64,000 nt of DNA from Haemophilus aegyptius (GTDB lineage: Bacteria > Pseudomonadota > Gammaproteobacteria > Enterobacterales > Pasteurellaceae). This document shows positions 62,601 through 64,000 of this stretch, piece after piece. Below the pieces are notes generated by a model. That model worked only from the letters and a program-made list of their open reading frames with translations, had not been told where the DNA came from and did not search any database. Where the stretch lies: contig NZ_LS483429.1 in assembly GCF_900475885.1 (NCBI RefSeq), forward strand, positions 992,001 through 1,056,000, read 5' to 3'. The position numbers and the translations under genes are program-made. Each line of letters opens with the position of its first letter. Within the stretch, counting starts at the first letter, position 1.

Positions 62601-63220
62601 TCTAAAAATTAAAAATATTTGAATTCCTTGTAAACTTGTTGTATTGCTGTAAAAAATTTCTCTAGATTAATCTTTTAAAGGATAAATGTAATTGTCCATA
62701 AATCTACAAATATATTTTAATTTTTTTAAAGTAATTAATAGCCTATATGTACTTTATTCGTACTCTTTACTATTTAGGTAATTGCTATAAATTTAAAACA
62801 GAATACATTGCAATTATGTTATAAAGATGCGTTGTTGTTATATGGAAAGTTATGTTAAATTATATAAATAACTTATATTACATAATGCCTCTGTTTTAAC
62901 TTTCTTCTTCATAGCTTATGCTAATGATATTCCTATAGTAGAAAAGTTAGTGAGAACAACAGGGTATCTTTTGAGGTATATTAATCGGAAAGAAAGGAAA
63001 ACTAGAAGAAATGTGTATTGACTTTGTTGTTAAGCTAGATTTTAAATTATATTTAAATTTTTAGGTAAGTTTAGTTTCTATTATGGAAAGTAATAGGGTA
63101 AAGATAAAACATAATTTTGATATTTATCTATAATTTAAGATGTCGTACTTATTTGGATTTATTATTTAAATTTGCTCTTTAAAGAATACTAAAATTAGTA
63201 TAGGAAATTATAGTTATGAT
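62601..63220. other. AT-rich gap with a possible coding remnant
   Basis: About 620 bases without a gene. A plus-strand open stretch at 62872-63021 reads TFFFIAYANDIPIVEKLVRT in part, which looks like the end of a signal peptide followed by a short mature start, but it has no good start codon or ribosome site and stops after 49 codons. It may be a decayed N-terminus of an exported protein. Nothing else is seen. Confidence 0.4.
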
Positions 63221-63253
63221 AAAGCCCGATTAGATTCAATCGGGCTATTTATT
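63221..63253 (-). terminator. Terminator after the TonB-dependent receptor
   Basis: AGCCCGATT pairs with AATCGGGCT; minus-strand T-rich tail TTTATCAT. Confidence 0.7.
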
Positions 63254-64000
63254 CTAAAATTTCTGAGATAGGCTAAATTTGATATTCCTACCTGTTCCAG
63301 AAGCCAATTCGCCTAGATAAGGGTTGTATGCTCGATTGAATAAATTATCCACTGTAATCTTAATATTCATACCTTTAATTTTTGCAGGGCTCCAAGAAAG
63401 GAATAGGTTATGTAGGCTGTATCCTCTTGAAGCTGGCAATGACCAATATTTTGCTTCAGGGTCACCAGATAATGGCGATCGATCTTGTCTTCTTACAAAC
63501 TCAGCACGCCAACCTACCGTGAGATAATATTTTGGAACATTGAAACCTAAAGTAGCAGTTGCCTTTCTAGGGGGGATTTCTGCAATCCATGTTGAGGTTT
63601 TACCCCATGGGTTTCTTGGTGAGGTGTCACGTTTTCCTTTTACATAAGAATATGTTATCTCACCAAATAAATAAGTGGATTGATAATAAGCTTCTAACTC
63701 TGCACCTTGAATAACATAACCTGGCAAATTACGATAATTTCCAATGGGTTTAGGACAAACATGATTGGTATTTGCAGCATTGCCTACACAATTAACTCCT
63801 CTGGTTTTAAATATTTCATTTTTACCACGGTGGTAAAAATAAGTAGTTCTAAATTGAAAAGCATCATTTTCCTGAAATAGATGATTGAGAGTAATAATTC
63901 CACCCACTCTCGTTTGATTAATCATTTCTTTTTCTAAATTTAAAGAGGTTGCTGTTACAGGCCCAGAAGATTGCTTATATTGCGTCTCATATTGTTCATC
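63254..64000 (-). CDS. TonB-dependent receptor, C-terminal part (window-truncated)
   Basis: At least 248 residues of an outer-membrane beta-barrel. The frame is open through base 64000 (reading DEQYETQYKQSS.. at the edge), so the Met at 63925 is internal. It ends with DNLFNRAYNPYLGELASGTGRNIKFSLSQKF, the terminal strand pattern with Phe-last used by the BAM complex, and an YSLHNLFLSWSPAK segment. The type fits the HemR/heme-utilisation or other siderophore receptors of Haemophilus. The ligand cannot be decided because the plug domain is outside the window. Confidence 0.85.
   Translation of the reverse strand, partial: DEQYETQYKQSSGPVTATSLNLEKEMINQTRVGGIITLNHLFQENDAFQFRTTYFYHRGKNEIFKTRGVNCVGNAANTNHVCPKPIGNYRNLPGYVIQGAELEAYYQSTYLFGEITYSYVKGKRDTSPRNPWGKTSTWIAEIPPRKATATLGFNVPKYYLTVGWRAEFVRRQDRSPLSGDPEAKYWSLPASRGYSLHNLFLSWSPAKIKGMNIKITVDNLFNRAYNPYLGELASGTGRNIKFSLSQKF

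Overview
This is a contiguous piece of a Pasteurellaceae chromosome, almost certainly Haemophilus influenzae. It is AT-rich, studded with the Haemophilus DNA-uptake signal (AAGTGCGGT and its complement, often as inverted pairs that double as terminators). Its genes include the fused TRAP sialic-acid transporter siaT, the porin ompP2, and an rRNA operon whose 23S gene carries intervening sequences in helices 25 and 45. It is mostly core genome. No prophage, CRISPR array or IS transposase gene is visible.

Layout. 1-1519 (+): rluD (5'-truncated by the window) and pgeF. 1563-10060 (-): mnmA, then a complete Na+-NQR respiratory unit, nqrABCDEF, followed by its two maturation factors apbE (flavin transferase) and nqrM. 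10.3-14.0 kb: bolA, a YajG-like lipoprotein, gor, psd. 14.1-18.7 kb (+): a fatty-acid cluster, yceD-rpmF-(decayed plsX)-fabH-[inverted-repeat element]-fabD-fabG-[structured leader]-acpP. 18.9-23.3 kb (+): dcuB, an Sfp-type phosphopantetheinyl transferase, hflK-hflC. 23.3-34.7 kb: the sialic-acid locus, nanM, siaT and siaP on minus, nanE-nanK-nanR-nanA-nagB-nagA on plus, with a shared control region and a 257-bp tandem repeat in front of nagB. 34.9-45.8 kb: ompP2, rnhA/dnaQ divergent, two identical tRNA-Asp genes, a tiny Ibs/Sib-like toxin-antitoxin locus, der, an MFS exporter, an AsmA-like protein, dcd, udk, a purine permease, ppa. 45.9-56.4 kb: a three-tRNA cluster, pgsA, metC flanked by two gene remnants, mpl, a DUF2301 membrane protein, znuA, tcdA, mltA, initiator tRNA, rlmKL. 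56.5-62.6 kb (+): tRNA-Arg/His/Pro leading directly into an rRNA operon (16S, tRNA-Glu, 23S, 5S). 63.2-64.0 kb (-): the C-terminal part of a TonB-dependent receptor, cut by the window end.

How the genes work together. The NQR block holds the pump and the proteins that attach its FMN groups and help its metal centre. The sia/nan/nag block captures, mutarotates, imports and degrades sialic acid to fructose-6-phosphate. The fab block makes acyl-ACP, but its phospholipid partner plsX is reduced to a stub.

The least expected signals are these: a 19-residue Ibs-like hydrophobic peptide gene with a convergent antisense promoter (37.9-38.1 kb); a leader before acpP with alternative pairings and a possible pseudoknot (18.33-18.45 kb); the 257-bp repeat that re-creates the nagB start three times; a ~500-bp inverted-repeat element between fabH and fabD; and the rRNA operon apparently transcribed through a tRNA-Arg-His-Pro leader. 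All calls come from reading the sequence and from memory of gene families. No database search, folding program or alignment was run.
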